Assembly (NCBI RefSeq): GCF_900167535.1
Contig: NZ_FUYE01000012.1
Span: forward strand, 26,991 to 90,990
DNA length: 64,000 nucleotides
Reading direction: 5' to 3'
Source: Prosthecobacter debontii
Lineage (GTDB): Bacteria; Verrucomicrobiota; Verrucomicrobiia; Verrucomicrobiales; Verrucomicrobiaceae
The first letter of the stretch is position 1. Each line of letters starts with the position of its first letter. Below, one piece after another: positions 1 through 7,954 of the stretch. The notes under the pieces are model-generated. The model did no database searches and was not told where the DNA came from. It saw only the letters and a program-made list of their open reading frames with translations. A program made the translations under genes and the position numbers.

Positions 1-1
1 G

Positions 2-154
2 GAGGGAACGCACCCTCTCATCATGCCGCGTCTGGACATCACCCTAACCGATGATGATATTGGTGCCTTGCATGAATGGATCGAAGACGGTGCATACTGG
101 CCTGACAATCCAGACGGTTTTCTTCAACCCCGATACAACATCGAAAATCCTTGA
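2..154 (+). CDS. C-terminal fragment, planctomycete-type cytochrome c domain protein
   Basis: Only the last 50 codons are inside the window; the frame is open from base 2 to a TGA at 152-154. The visible end contains LTDDDIGALHEWIEDGAYWP, which resembles the conserved end of the planctomycete-type cytochrome c domain (acidic 'l-s-d-d-e-i-a-l-l-r-x-W-I-x-x-G-A-x-W-P' pattern) found in PSCyt1/DUF1549-type secreted proteins of Planctomycetes and Verrucomicrobia. The haem motif CxxCH would lie upstream and is not seen. The assignment rests on one short motif. Which family member it is, and whether other domains precede it, cannot be told. Confidence 0.5.
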   Translation, partial: EGTHPLIMPRLDITLTDDDIGALHEWIEDGAYWPDNPDGFLQPRYNIENP

Positions 155-262
155 TTTGACAAGGTTTAGCGTGCGGGCAACTCCAAGTGATACAATTCTC
201 ACTAACTAGTTTTTTAGAGGCTCTGTCACAAAAATACCCACATGCGCCAGTTTGCGCGTAGC

Positions 263-278
263 TGGCCTGAGGGTTGCT
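263..278 (+). promoter_or_regulatory. candidate sigma-54 promoter of the aminotransferase gene
   Basis: TGGCctgagggTTGCT keeps GG and GC separated by exactly ten bases, the spacing required by RpoN, and matches the TGGC and TTGC blocks of the consensus while losing the central AC. A start site about 12 bases downstream would fall near 289, leaving a leader of about 30 bases before the ATG at 319. This is a single moderate match and could be chance. Confidence 0.35.
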
Positions 279-318
279 CGACAAGGTTATCCTTGTCCTA
301 ACCAACCGACATTTTTAC

Positions 319-1743
319 ATGGGCAAAGAATACGACACCACTCCCCAGACCGTCCCGCATGTAGCGACGAAATATCGCACCATCTGCACACCGGTCCCTC
401 ATCCAGATTCAGTCCAACACATTGAGCGGAGTCGCAAGTATGAGCCCCTGTCCATGCGCGGCATGCCTCCCATCGTCTGGGATCGGGCCGAAGATATTTC
501 GGTCTATGACAAGTATGGTAACCGCTGGTTAGACTGGAGCAGCGGCGTGCTGGTGACCAATTGTGGTCACGGTGTGCCCGAGGTGCGTCAGGCGATCATT
601 GATCAGGTCAACAGCGGTTTGATTCACAACTACGTCTTCCCGAGCGAAGAGCGTCCTGAATTGGCCGAATTGATCGCCAGTGTTTCTCCAGAGCCGCTGA
701 AGAAGGTGTTCCTCCTGAGCACTGGTAGCGAGGCCACCGAGTGCGCGATCAAGTTGAGCCGCGCGCACGGCATCGCAGTCGGTGGACGTGAAAAGATCGG
801 CATCATTGGATTCGAGCGTGGTTATCATGGACGCACTCTGGCTTCTCAGCAGGCGGGTGGTATGGCCGGGCAGAAGACCTGGATCGTGAATATGGACCCG
901 GCCATCATCAACGTGCCATTCCCGGATGGGTATTGGGAAGATGACAGCAGCTTCGATGGTTTCCTTCAGGCGGTGGAGAAAAGCGGCATGAAGCCCTCAC
1001 AAATCGCGGGTGTGATCATGGAGAGCTATCAGGGTGTCGGTCCTGACTTCGCGCCGGTGGAATACATCCAGAAACTGCGTGCCTGGTGCACGGAGCATGA
1101 CGTGGTGCTGACCTTCGATGAAGTGCAGTCAGGCTTTGGCCGCACAGGTAAATTCTGGGCCTTTGAGCATTACGGCGTGGTGCCGGACCTCATCTGCTGT
1201 GGCAAGGGCATCTCGTCATCCCTGCCTCTGAGTGCGGTGATCGGGCGTCCCGACATCATGGACCAGTTCCCGCCTGGGTCGATGACCAGCACGCATACAG
1301 GCAACCCCGTCTGCTGTGCCGCCGCTCTGGCCAACATCCGCAAGATCCTCAACGACGATCTCACGGGCAATGCGGCACGCTTGGAGCCTGTCCTCCTGGC
1401 CGCCTGCAAAGCCATTCAGGAGAAATACCCGGACGTGATCGGGAACGTGACTTGCGCCGGGCTGGTGGCCGGGATCCAGACGGTGAAGAAGGGCACAAAA
1501 CAGCCTGACCATGATCTGGCTCATCGAGTCATTGAACTCTGCTATCAAAAGGGGCTGCTGTTCTTCGCACCCGTGGGTGCCTGGGGCCAAACTGTGAAAA
1601 TCTGTCCGCCACTGACCATCCCACAGGAGGCTCTGGAGGAAGGCATCGCTGTCATGAGTGAAGCTTTTGATGAAGCTATTGACGAAATGTATGGCGAGGA
1701 AGAAGTCGAGGAAATCGACGAAGCGGTGGCTGAGCTTGTTTGA
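319..1743 (+). CDS. class III PLP aminotransferase (4-aminobutyrate/ornithine type)
   Basis: A 474-residue fold-type I, PLP-dependent aminotransferase of class III, predicted cytoplasmic. Visible motifs are the PLP phosphate loop STGSEA (134-139), GYHGRT (168-173), the class III signature FDEVQSGFGRTG (266-277) with its cofactor-binding Asp, and the Schiff-base Lys296 in CGKGI. Family members move the omega-amino group of GABA, beta-alanine or ornithine to 2-oxoglutarate or pyruvate; the substrate cannot be fixed from sequence alone. The reading frame stays open upstream to 274, but ATG 319 is preferred because a sigma-54-like element occupies 263-278. The C-terminus is acidic and Glu-rich. 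A bidirectional hairpin separates it from the convergent dehydrogenase gene. Confidence 0.85.
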   Translation: MGKEYDTTPQTVPHVATKYRTICTPVPHPDSVQHIERSRKYEPLSMRGMPPIVWDRAEDISVYDKYGNRWLDWSSGVLVTNCGHGVPEVRQAIIDQVNSGLIHNYVFPSEERPELAELIASVSPEPLKKVFLLSTGSEATECAIKLSRAHGIAVGGREKIGIIGFERGYHGRTLASQQAGGMAGQKTWIVNMDPAIINVPFPDGYWEDDSSFDGFLQAVEKSGMKPSQIAGVIMESYQGVGPDFAPVEYIQKLRAWCTEHDVVLTFDEVQSGFGRTGKFWAFEHYGVVPDLICCGKGISSSLPLSAVIGRPDIMDQFPPGSMTSTHTGNPVCCAAALANIRKILNDDLTGNAARLEPVLLAACKAIQEKYPDVIGNVTCAGLVAGIQTVKKGTKQPDHDLAHRVIELCYQKGLLFFAPVGAWGQTVKICPPLTIPQEALEEGIAVMSEAFDEAIDEMYGEEEVEEIDEAVAELV

Positions 1744-1766
1744 TCCTTAACGATCACTGAAAAAAG

Positions 1767-1803
1767 AAAACCATGACCGTCGATCGCGGTCATGGTTTTT
1801 TGT
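1767..1803. terminator. bidirectional rho-independent terminator
   Basis: A 13-base perfect stem (1767-1779 pairing with 1787-1799), a seven-base loop, flanked by A-rich sequence on the left and a T run on the right. It lies between two convergent genes (stops at 1743 and 1837), so it can serve both strands. Confidence 0.85.
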
Positions 1804-1836
1804 TGGGGACGCTGGAAATGAAATTCGCAGAGGGGA

Positions 1837-2721
1837 TCAAGCGTGCCTGCCTTTGAAGGTCAGCTCGGCGATGCCGGATTTATCCAGCCCACCCAGGCCC
1901 AGGCTCACCATCTTTTGGTATTGGGAGATGGTGGCATTGTTCAGAGGCAGCGTGAGGCCGACGCTCTCCGCCATGCCTCCGGCGATGCCGCTGTCCTTGG
2001 CCGCATGCTCGGCTGAGAACCAGCAATCGTGCTCACGGGCCACCATGTCGGCGCTATCGGTCTCCAGCACGCGGCTGTTGGCTCCGGTTTGGCTGAAGAC
2101 TTCCCGGATCATCTCGAGATCATGACCGAGGGCGGCGGCGAGTCCCAGGCCCTCGGCAAGGCCGGCGGTGTTGATGTTCATCACCATATTCACCAGGGCC
2201 TTCACCTCAGCGGCGCGGCCTGGGCCGCCGATGTAGCGGCGGTTGACGCTCATGTTTTCGAGCACGGGCAGGACCTTTTGATACACGGCTTCATCGCCGC
2301 CGAGCATGAGGTAGAGCTTGCCCTCACGGGCATGGCTGATGCTGGAGGCCATGCTGGCTTCCAGGCTATCGGCTCCGGCTTGTTTAGCGGCTTCGTAAAT
2401 CTCGCGATGCACGGTGGGAGAGACGGTGGCGCAATTGATGAAGATCTTGCCTGAGGCACCTTGCAGCAGGTTGTCACCCGGGCCGAAAAAGATGCCGCGC
2501 ATGGCTTCATCATTGGTGACGACGGTAAAGATGATGTCGGCGGCTGCGGTGACTTCGGCCAAAGTGGCGGGGGCGGCGCAGCTGAGCTCTGCGGCGAGGG
2601 AGTCTGACAGCAGGCGGTGGCTATCGTAAACCGCCGTGATGGGATAATCACATTCTTTGAGACGGCGAGCCATGTTGGCTCCCATTTTTCCGACTCCGAC
2701 AAAGGCAATGGTTGGTTTCAT
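1837..2721 (-). CDS. 3-hydroxyisobutyrate dehydrogenase-family NAD(P)-dependent oxidoreductase
   Basis: A 294-residue beta-hydroxyacid dehydrogenase. The N-terminal Rossmann segment has FVGVGKMGANMA (residues 7-18), the signature of the family, and the catalytic Lys174 sits in EVKALVNM with Asn178 four residues on, as expected. Family members oxidise 3-hydroxyisobutyrate, tartronate semialdehyde or related short hydroxyacids, or reduce glyoxylate and succinic semialdehyde. The substrate loop (EASMASS, 121-127) differs from the usual SGG version, so specificity is open. It converges on the aminotransferase gene; an omega-amino acid pathway linking the two is possible but they are not an operon. 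Confidence 0.8.
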   Translation of the reverse strand: MKPTIAFVGVGKMGANMARRLKECDYPITAVYDSHRLLSDSLAAELSCAAPATLAEVTAAADIIFTVVTNDEAMRGIFFGPGDNLLQGASGKIFINCATVSPTVHREIYEAAKQAGADSLEASMASSISHAREGKLYLMLGGDEAVYQKVLPVLENMSVNRRYIGGPGRAAEVKALVNMVMNINTAGLAEGLGLAAALGHDLEMIREVFSQTGANSRVLETDSADMVAREHDCWFSAEHAAKDSGIAGGMAESVGLTLPLNNATISQYQKMVSLGLGGLDKSGIAELTFKGRHA

Positions 2722-2882
2722 ACAAGGAGATGCAAGCAGGTCTGACGTGAGCTTTGGAGAGAAACCCTCAGGCCGCCGTTTGGATTACGGTTCTAATCCG
2801 CTCCGGTGCAAGATTTTCTCGATCTGAGTTGGGTCAAAACAGTCAAGGCAATCCCGAGGCGGTCAGGAGAACTCACCCGTTT

Positions 2883-3428
2883 CTACGGCTGCGCTGAAGC
2901 GGTGAGATCGAAGGGGAAACTGGTCTCCCCTGGAAACAGCACGGAGAATTTGGGGTGCTCAACGCCGGATAGATAATTCCGAAACACGATGGCCAGCGGC
3001 GTGGCCTTCGTGGCGCGGATCCGCCAGCCTTTGCTGCCTTCAGGGACCGTCGTCTTCCAAGTCCCTGTCAGCACGACGATGTCGTCTTCGCTATCCAGAG
3101 GGGCACGGTCAAGACCGGTGAATTCAAAGCTGAACTCGGGTGTGATCTGCCCTGTCGGTTCGAAGATGAACTCGATGTATTTTTTAACCAGCTCTTGAGC
3201 CTTTGTTTTGAGTTCCGTGACACGTTCTGGGCTGAGGCTGGCCACGATGGGTTGCATCAGGGAAGGGGCGGTGTTGGGATCGGCTGAAAAACAGCGTGGA
3301 TCGACCTCGACCGTCAGTGTGCATTGGCCTTCGGGCGTAAAAAAGGTGCGAACAGGAATGTCCGGGACCGGGTGGCCATGGACGAAACTGGCAAGAAACA
3401 GGAGGAAAAGACTCAGGCAGTTTTTCAT
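2883..3428 (-). CDS. secreted protein of unknown function, 181 aa
   Basis: The protein starts MKNCLSLFLLFLASF, a clear signal peptide ending around VHGHP, and the rest is soluble with no transmembrane segment. It is Thr/Ser/Pro-rich and probably beta-rich. The N-terminal HPVPDIPVR stretch resembles the exported beta-domain seen before HupE/UreJ-type membrane proteins, but no membrane part follows, so that link is speculative. It is followed at its 3' side by the 160-base gap before the dehydrogenase gene. No function is assigned. Confidence 0.65.
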   Translation of the reverse strand: MKNCLSLFLLFLASFVHGHPVPDIPVRTFFTPEGQCTLTVEVDPRCFSADPNTAPSLMQPIVASLSPERVTELKTKAQELVKKYIEFIFEPTGQITPEFSFEFTGLDRAPLDSEDDIVVLTGTWKTTVPEGSKGWRIRATKATPLAIVFRNYLSGVEHPKFSVLFPGETSFPFDLTASAQP

Positions 3429-3527
3429 GGAATTTTAGGCTTGTATGCAAACAAACTTTATGATCAATCGTTGGATGAACTGCAACGTTTGTGGTTGCCT
3501 GTGTCCAACAACAATCCTTCAAAATCT

Positions 3528-3794
3528 ATGAAAAAAGCTCTCGCTACTCTTGCTCTGGCCTCTCTGGCACTTGGTTCCGCTTACGCCGGTTGCGGCAAGG
3601 TGGTCACTAACGAAGGCAAACTGAAGTCCTTCGACGCCTCTACGAAAGCCGTCGTCGTCGTGGAAGGCGGTAAAGAAGTCAAACTGACGCTCACCCCATC
3701 CTCCAAAGGTGCTGAAGAGGCTGAAGGTCTCGTGGGTAAGAAAGTCAAAGTGGACAGCGAACACGGTAAGATCACCAGCATCGCCAAGGCGTAA
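3528..3794 (+). CDS. small exported beta-barrel-like protein, 88 aa
   Basis: An 88-residue protein with a Sec signal peptide (MKKALATLALASLALGSAYA, cleavage near residue 20) and a mature part of about 68 residues, GCGKVVTNEGKLKSFDAS onward. The pattern of short strands with many Lys and Val, including EVKLTLTP and KKVKVDSEHGKI, suggests a small OB-like or SH3-like beta barrel of the sort found in periplasmic DUF5666/DUF1344-type proteins; the family was not identified. ATG 3528 is chosen over the long open upstream frame because it gives a proper signal peptide. A strong terminator follows 22 bases after the stop. Confidence 0.7.
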   Translation: MKKALATLALASLALGSAYAGCGKVVTNEGKLKSFDASTKAVVVVEGGKEVKLTLTPSSKGAEEAEGLVGKKVKVDSEHGKITSIAKA

Positions 3795-3816
3795 TCAGCC
3801 CCATTCATTGTCTTGG

Positions 3817-3848
3817 AAAAGGCTCGGCAGAAATGCCGGGCCTTTTTT
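3817..3848 (+). terminator. rho-independent terminator of the small exported protein gene
   Basis: A 13-base-pair stem (3817-3829 with 3834-3846, one G-T pair) with a GAAA tetraloop followed by T-rich sequence. It ends just upstream of the sulfatase start and supports starting that gene at 3894 rather than inside the hairpin. Confidence 0.9.
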
Positions 3849-3893
3849 GTTTTTGGGGACAAATCAGCGGGCTTGGCGTCGTTGTCTGGAGCC

Positions 3894-5321
3894 ATGCGTT
3901 ATCTTTTAGCTGCCGTTTGTCTCAGTCTAGCTTCCCTCGTTCAAGCTGCCAATCAGCCGAATATCGTCGTCATCTTCATGGACGATATGGGGTATGCCGA
4001 CGTGAGTTGTTTCGGTGCGCAGGGCTATACGACTCCGAACATTGATCGCTTGGCTCAAGAAGGGCGGAAATTCACCAACTTTCATGTGCCACAGCCCGTC
4101 TGCAGTGCCTCCAGGGCTGGCTTACTGACCGGTTGCTACCCGAATCGCATCGGCATTCATGGGGCGCTCTCCCCGAAAGCGACACACGGCCTCAGTGCTG
4201 ATGAAATGACCCTGGCCGAACTGGTGAAGCAAAAAGGCTATGCCACGGCTGCTGTCGGCAAGTGGCACCTGGGGCACTTACCGCCCTTTTTACCCACCCA
4301 GCATGGCTTCGATGAGTATTACGGCCTGCCGTATTCCAATGACATGTGGCCATTTCACCCCGAGGCCAAGCCTGGTTCTTATCCCAAGTTACCGATGATC
4401 GAAAACGATCACGTCGTGGATGAGGAGGTGACGCCCGAGGATCAAACCCGCCTAACGACGGATTACACCACGAAAGCGGTCGGTTTCATTGATCGAAACA
4501 AAGATAAGCCGTTCTTTCTTTATCTGGCACACAGCATGGTGCACGTGCCCCTTTATGTGAGTGAGAAGTATAACGGGAAGTCGGGTAAAGGATTGTTTGC
4601 CGACGTGATGATGGAGGTGGATTGGTCCGTGGGGCAGGTGATGCAAGCGTTGGAGAAAAATGGCTTGAAGGACAATACCTGGGTGATTTTCACCTCCGAC
4701 AACGGCCCGTGGCTAAGCTATGGCGATCACGCGGGCTCTGCGGGAATCTTGCGTGAAGGGAAGGGGACCATCTGGGAAGGCGGCACCCGTGTGACGGGTA
4801 TCATGCGCTGGCCAGAGCAGATCCCTGCGGGCACGACCACAGACACCATGATGATGACGATCGATCTGCTACCCACCGTGGCGGCTGTGATCGGTGCCGA
4901 TTTACCCGATCATCCCATTGATGGCATGAATGTGTGGCCCATCATTCATGGCGAGGAAGGGGCGAAAAACCCGCATGATAGCTATGCCTTCTATTACCAT
5001 CAAAATGAACTCCAAGCCGTGACCAGTGGCGATGGACGCTGGAAACTCATCCTGCCACATACCTTTCGCACGCTGGGAAATCAGTCCAAGGCCACCGGAG
5101 GCAAGCCTGTGAAATATCAGCCTGAAAAAGTCCTGGAAGCTGAGCTCTACGATCTTTACGCAGACCTCAGTGAGTCAAAAAATCTCGCTGCTCAGAGCCC
5201 TGAAATAATGGCCGAATTGCAAAAGCAAGCGGTGCTAATCCGTGCCGAATTGGGTGACCAATTAATGAAGATGCCGCGTGGAAAAGGCACTCGAGAAGCT
5301 GGTCATGCATTGGCAAAGTAA
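3894..5321 (+). CDS. secreted type I sulfatase
   Basis: A 475-residue arylsulfatase A-like enzyme with a signal peptide (MRYLLAAVCLSLASLVQA). Metal-binding start IVVIFMDDMGY (residues 24-34) and the formylglycine motif C70-S-A-S-R are present, so it needs conversion of Cys70 by a formylglycine-generating enzyme to hydrolyse sulfate esters. FTSDNGPW and GGTRV/GIMRW blocks of the family are also visible. Sulfatases of this type are numerous in Verrucomicrobia and Planctomycetes, where they desulfate algal or host polysaccharides. The exact substrate is unknown. The ORF is open further upstream, but that part lies in the preceding terminator. Confidence 0.9.
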   Translation: MRYLLAAVCLSLASLVQAANQPNIVVIFMDDMGYADVSCFGAQGYTTPNIDRLAQEGRKFTNFHVPQPVCSASRAGLLTGCYPNRIGIHGALSPKATHGLSADEMTLAELVKQKGYATAAVGKWHLGHLPPFLPTQHGFDEYYGLPYSNDMWPFHPEAKPGSYPKLPMIENDHVVDEEVTPEDQTRLTTDYTTKAVGFIDRNKDKPFFLYLAHSMVHVPLYVSEKYNGKSGKGLFADVMMEVDWSVGQVMQALEKNGLKDNTWVIFTSDNGPWLSYGDHAGSAGILREGKGTIWEGGTRVTGIMRWPEQIPAGTTTDTMMMTIDLLPTVAAVIGADLPDHPIDGMNVWPIIHGEEGAKNPHDSYAFYYHQNELQAVTSGDGRWKLILPHTFRTLGNQSKATGGKPVKYQPEKVLEAELYDLYADLSESKNLAAQSPEIMAELQKQAVLIRAELGDQLMKMPRGKGTREAGHALAK

Positions 5322-5558
5322 ATACGTTGTGATTCAGCATTGAGTTGGGACGCTCCTATCGAAGGAGGTAAGGCGGCACCTGAGCGTGCCTTCTGAGGCC
5401 ATTTTTCCCTGATTTCAGGCCTTTTCGGTTACTTTTTCGAAGTTTCCGAAAATCGCGTCTTGCTGCTTGAGGCCCTTTGCGGATAAAAATAAAAAATCCC
5501 TTCTGTGCAGCAACCCACGGGCCGAAACAGAAAAGGAAATTTCCCCCCCCCAGCCATC

Positions 5559-6173
5559 ATGAAAATTCACACAGCTCTCGCTATTCTCGCGTTCGGTGTC
5601 GGCACAGCAAGTGCCCAGACAGCTGCCCCCGCCGTCAAAGTGGATGGTGGAAAATTGGAAATCAAATCCATCCAAACGCCTCAGTTCCAAGCTAGCAATG
5701 TTGGCGAAAAGCGCTGGCGGCCCAAAGATTGGATGGAAGTGGATTTTTCTTTCCAGATCAAGCTCCCTCAATCTGCCGGTGGCAGGAACGGGGCGCTGGA
5801 CTCCCTGGCGGTGACTTACTACATCGCGCTGAATGCGCAGACGAAAGATGGCAAATACGAAGTCATCAAAGGGGCCTTCAATTACGTCGATATTCCCGCA
5901 TCTGAAGATTGCCATGCACTGGCTTATGTGAGCCCGGCGACATTGCGCCGTTTGCTTCAGAAAGATGGTTTTACCCCCTCTGACATCAAGGCTTGGGGTT
6001 ATGAAGTGACGGTCGGAGGACAGCGCATCGAGGGCAATTCCAGCATGGGAAAAGCTCCGTGGTGGGAAAAGACAGAGAGTTTCTCCATGAACGAAGGTGT
6101 GATGCTGGCGAAGACCGAGACCCCTTTTGGTATCCTGTGGGGTGATTACGACGTCAGCGCCAAGAAGCAGTAA
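5559..6173 (+). CDS. Amuc_1102-like pilus-associated exported protein
   Basis: A 204-residue protein with signal peptide (MKIHTALAILAFGVGTASA). The mature part begins AQTAAPAVKV and is beta-rich, with segments RPKDWMEVDFSF, SLAVTYYIAL and WWEKTESFSM that fit an immunoglobulin-like beta sandwich. Its place directly before pilM and the Amuc_1100/1099/1098 homologues, and the sequence pattern, identify it as the counterpart of Amuc_1102 of Akkermansia, a type IV pilus-linked protein of unknown exact role. Start 5559 is used because the longer frame would add a non-signal leader. A hairpin with an eight-base stem (6176-6205), without a T run, separates it from pilM and may set relative expression. 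Confidence 0.8.
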   Translation: MKIHTALAILAFGVGTASAQTAAPAVKVDGGKLEIKSIQTPQFQASNVGEKRWRPKDWMEVDFSFQIKLPQSAGGRNGALDSLAVTYYIALNAQTKDGKYEVIKGAFNYVDIPASEDCHALAYVSPATLRRLLQKDGFTPSDIKAWGYEVTVGGQRIEGNSSMGKAPWWEKTESFSMNEGVMLAKTETPFGILWGDYDVSAKKQ

Positions 6174-6223
6174 TCCCTGCTTTCTCATCTCTTCTTTAAA
6201 GCAGGCTTTAGAAATAAAATAGC

Positions 6224-7951
6224 ATGGCAGACAGCAAAAGCATAGCGGTCCTGAATCTCGGCTCACAGAGGTTGTCAGGTGCCATTTTCGGTAAATCAGG
6301 GGGCGACCTCGTGCTGAAGAAATACGAGTTCATCGACATGACGGGAGATCCCACGGTCGATACCTCCCGGATTCCTCAGTTGAAAGTGGGTGTCCAGGAG
6401 CTTGTGGATCGCCTCAAGATCAAAGGGAGTTCCGTTTGCTACGCTGTGGCCGGCCACACCGTGTTTTCCCGTTTCGTTAAGCTGCCTCCCGTTCAGGGGG
6501 ATCGGATGGATCAGATCGTCGAGTTCGAAGCTCGCCAGAATGTGCCTTTCCCGATCAACGAAGTGACTTGGGACTATGAAGTGGTCTCCGAAATGGGTGA
6601 GACTGAAGTGGTTATCGTGGCGATCAAATCGGATTCTCTCAATGAGATTAACGATACCGTCGCCGGAGCAGGTCTGAAGACGAGTTGCGTTGATCTGGCT
6701 CCACTCGCCCTGTTCAATGCTTTCCGTTACAGTTATCCCGATGTGGATGAGCCTGTGGTGATTATTGATCTCGGAGCTCGGTCAACGAACCTTGTCTTCA
6801 TCGAAGATGGTCGATTCTTCACCCGCAACGTTTTGGTCGGTGGCGCAACCATCACCAATTCGGTTTCCAAGGAATTTGGCATTGGTTTCGGTGATGCAGA
6901 GCAGCAGAAGCTTTCGGTCGGTTACGTCGCCCAAGGCGGTGCTGTTGAAGAGGATTCTGACCCCGCCATTGCTGCTTTGTCGAAGGTGATTCGTAACTCG
7001 GCAACGAGACTGCATGGGGAGATCATGCGCACGATCAACTACTACCGCACTCAGCAGGGTGGTTCCCAGCCGAAACGGGTGTTTGTCTGTGGGGGCGGCG
7101 CCCTTCTCGGCAACATGGCCCTTTTCTTGGAAGAGAAGCTGAAGCTTCCGGTGGAAGTCTTCAATCCTCTCCGAGGCGTTCAGTTGGCGGGAGTCAGTGC
7201 AGATGCAGTCGCCGCTGATGCCCCTTTCATGGGCGAATTGGTGGGCTTGGCTCTGCGTTCCTCGGGGGGGTGCCCTTCCGAGATTGAATTGGTGCCAGAT
7301 GTTGTCGCCAATGCTCGTGATGCAGCCCGCCGTGCCCCAGCCTTGATCACTGCAGGCCTCTGCTTGTGGGCAGCTCTAGGGGCTGGAATGATGTATTTCA
7401 AGAATACGGAGCGTGTGACCCAGGAGAAGCTGAGCGCCATGCAGGCTGAGAATAATGGCCTCATTGGGATCGCGAATCAAATTCGAGCCCTTGATGGGGT
7501 GCAGGCACAATCCATCGCGATGGTTCAACCGCTGATGGAAGCCGTGGGCGATCGTTCCTACTGGGTGCGCTTGCTCAGCGAGATGAATGGTAAGTTCGAA
7601 AATGACCTCATCTGGTTGACCACCATTGAACCCTTGAAGGATGGCAAGCCATTGACACCGCCCCTCTTCGGTCAAGAAGAGAGTGCTGCCGCAGAGAGCC
7701 CGACGAAGCCCAAAGCTGGCCAGGCCCCTGTTTACGAATTGCGCATTCAAGGCCTTTATCGCAAAAACGATGAGGGGGAACAAGTGGTTTACCGCTTCGC
7801 CAGCGCCTTAGCTAAGATGAGCTGGTTTGCCGCTGATAAGTTTGAAGAAAAGCGTGCCAATTTCGTGAGCGCCGAGAGCGGTGTCGAAGAAGACCGCTAT
7901 GCTTATAAGTTTAACATCAAGCTGCCCCTGAAGCAGCCCATGCAGTTCTAA
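6224..7951 (+). CDS. pilM: PilM-like pilus ATPase-fold protein with fused membrane PilN-like tail (Amuc_1101-like)
   Basis: A 575-residue protein. Residues 1-345 are an actin/FtsA-fold PilM: phosphate loop IDLGARSTNL (181-190), VFVCGGGALLGNM (286-298) and ELVGLALR (338-345). IELVPD (354-359) is followed by a transmembrane helix at about 371-392 and a 180-residue extracytoplasmic part starting with a coiled coil, which is the layout of PilN. In most pili PilM is cytoplasmic and binds the N-terminus of a separate PilN; here both appear to be one chain. Next gene starts 3 bases after the stop (Amuc_1100-like, PilO-like). Together they should form the inner-membrane alignment complex under the secretin. 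Confidence 0.85.
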   Translation: MADSKSIAVLNLGSQRLSGAIFGKSGGDLVLKKYEFIDMTGDPTVDTSRIPQLKVGVQELVDRLKIKGSSVCYAVAGHTVFSRFVKLPPVQGDRMDQIVEFEARQNVPFPINEVTWDYEVVSEMGETEVVIVAIKSDSLNEINDTVAGAGLKTSCVDLAPLALFNAFRYSYPDVDEPVVIIDLGARSTNLVFIEDGRFFTRNVLVGGATITNSVSKEFGIGFGDAEQQKLSVGYVAQGGAVEEDSDPAIAALSKVIRNSATRLHGEIMRTINYYRTQQGGSQPKRVFVCGGGALLGNMALFLEEKLKLPVEVFNPLRGVQLAGVSADAVAADAPFMGELVGLALRSSGGCPSEIELVPDVVANARDAARRAPALITAGLCLWAALGAGMMYFKNTERVTQEKLSAMQAENNGLIGIANQIRALDGVQAQSIAMVQPLMEAVGDRSYWVRLLSEMNGKFENDLIWLTTIEPLKDGKPLTPPLFGQEESAAAESPTKPKAGQAPVYELRIQGLYRKNDEGEQVVYRFASALAKMSWFAADKFEEKRANFVSAESGVEEDRYAYKFNIKLPLKQPMQF

Positions 7952-7954
7952 AAA

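Noticed and set aside
3324..3527. Upstream extension of the small exported protein gene
   Set aside because: It would remove the signal peptide from the N-terminus and run antisense through the previous gene; ATG 3528 is better.
5322..5558. Terminator after the sulfatase gene
   Set aside because: The GGCAC/GTGCC hairpin near 5372 is weak and lacks a T run, and a second AGGCC/GGCCT pairing has a long loop, so no terminator is called.
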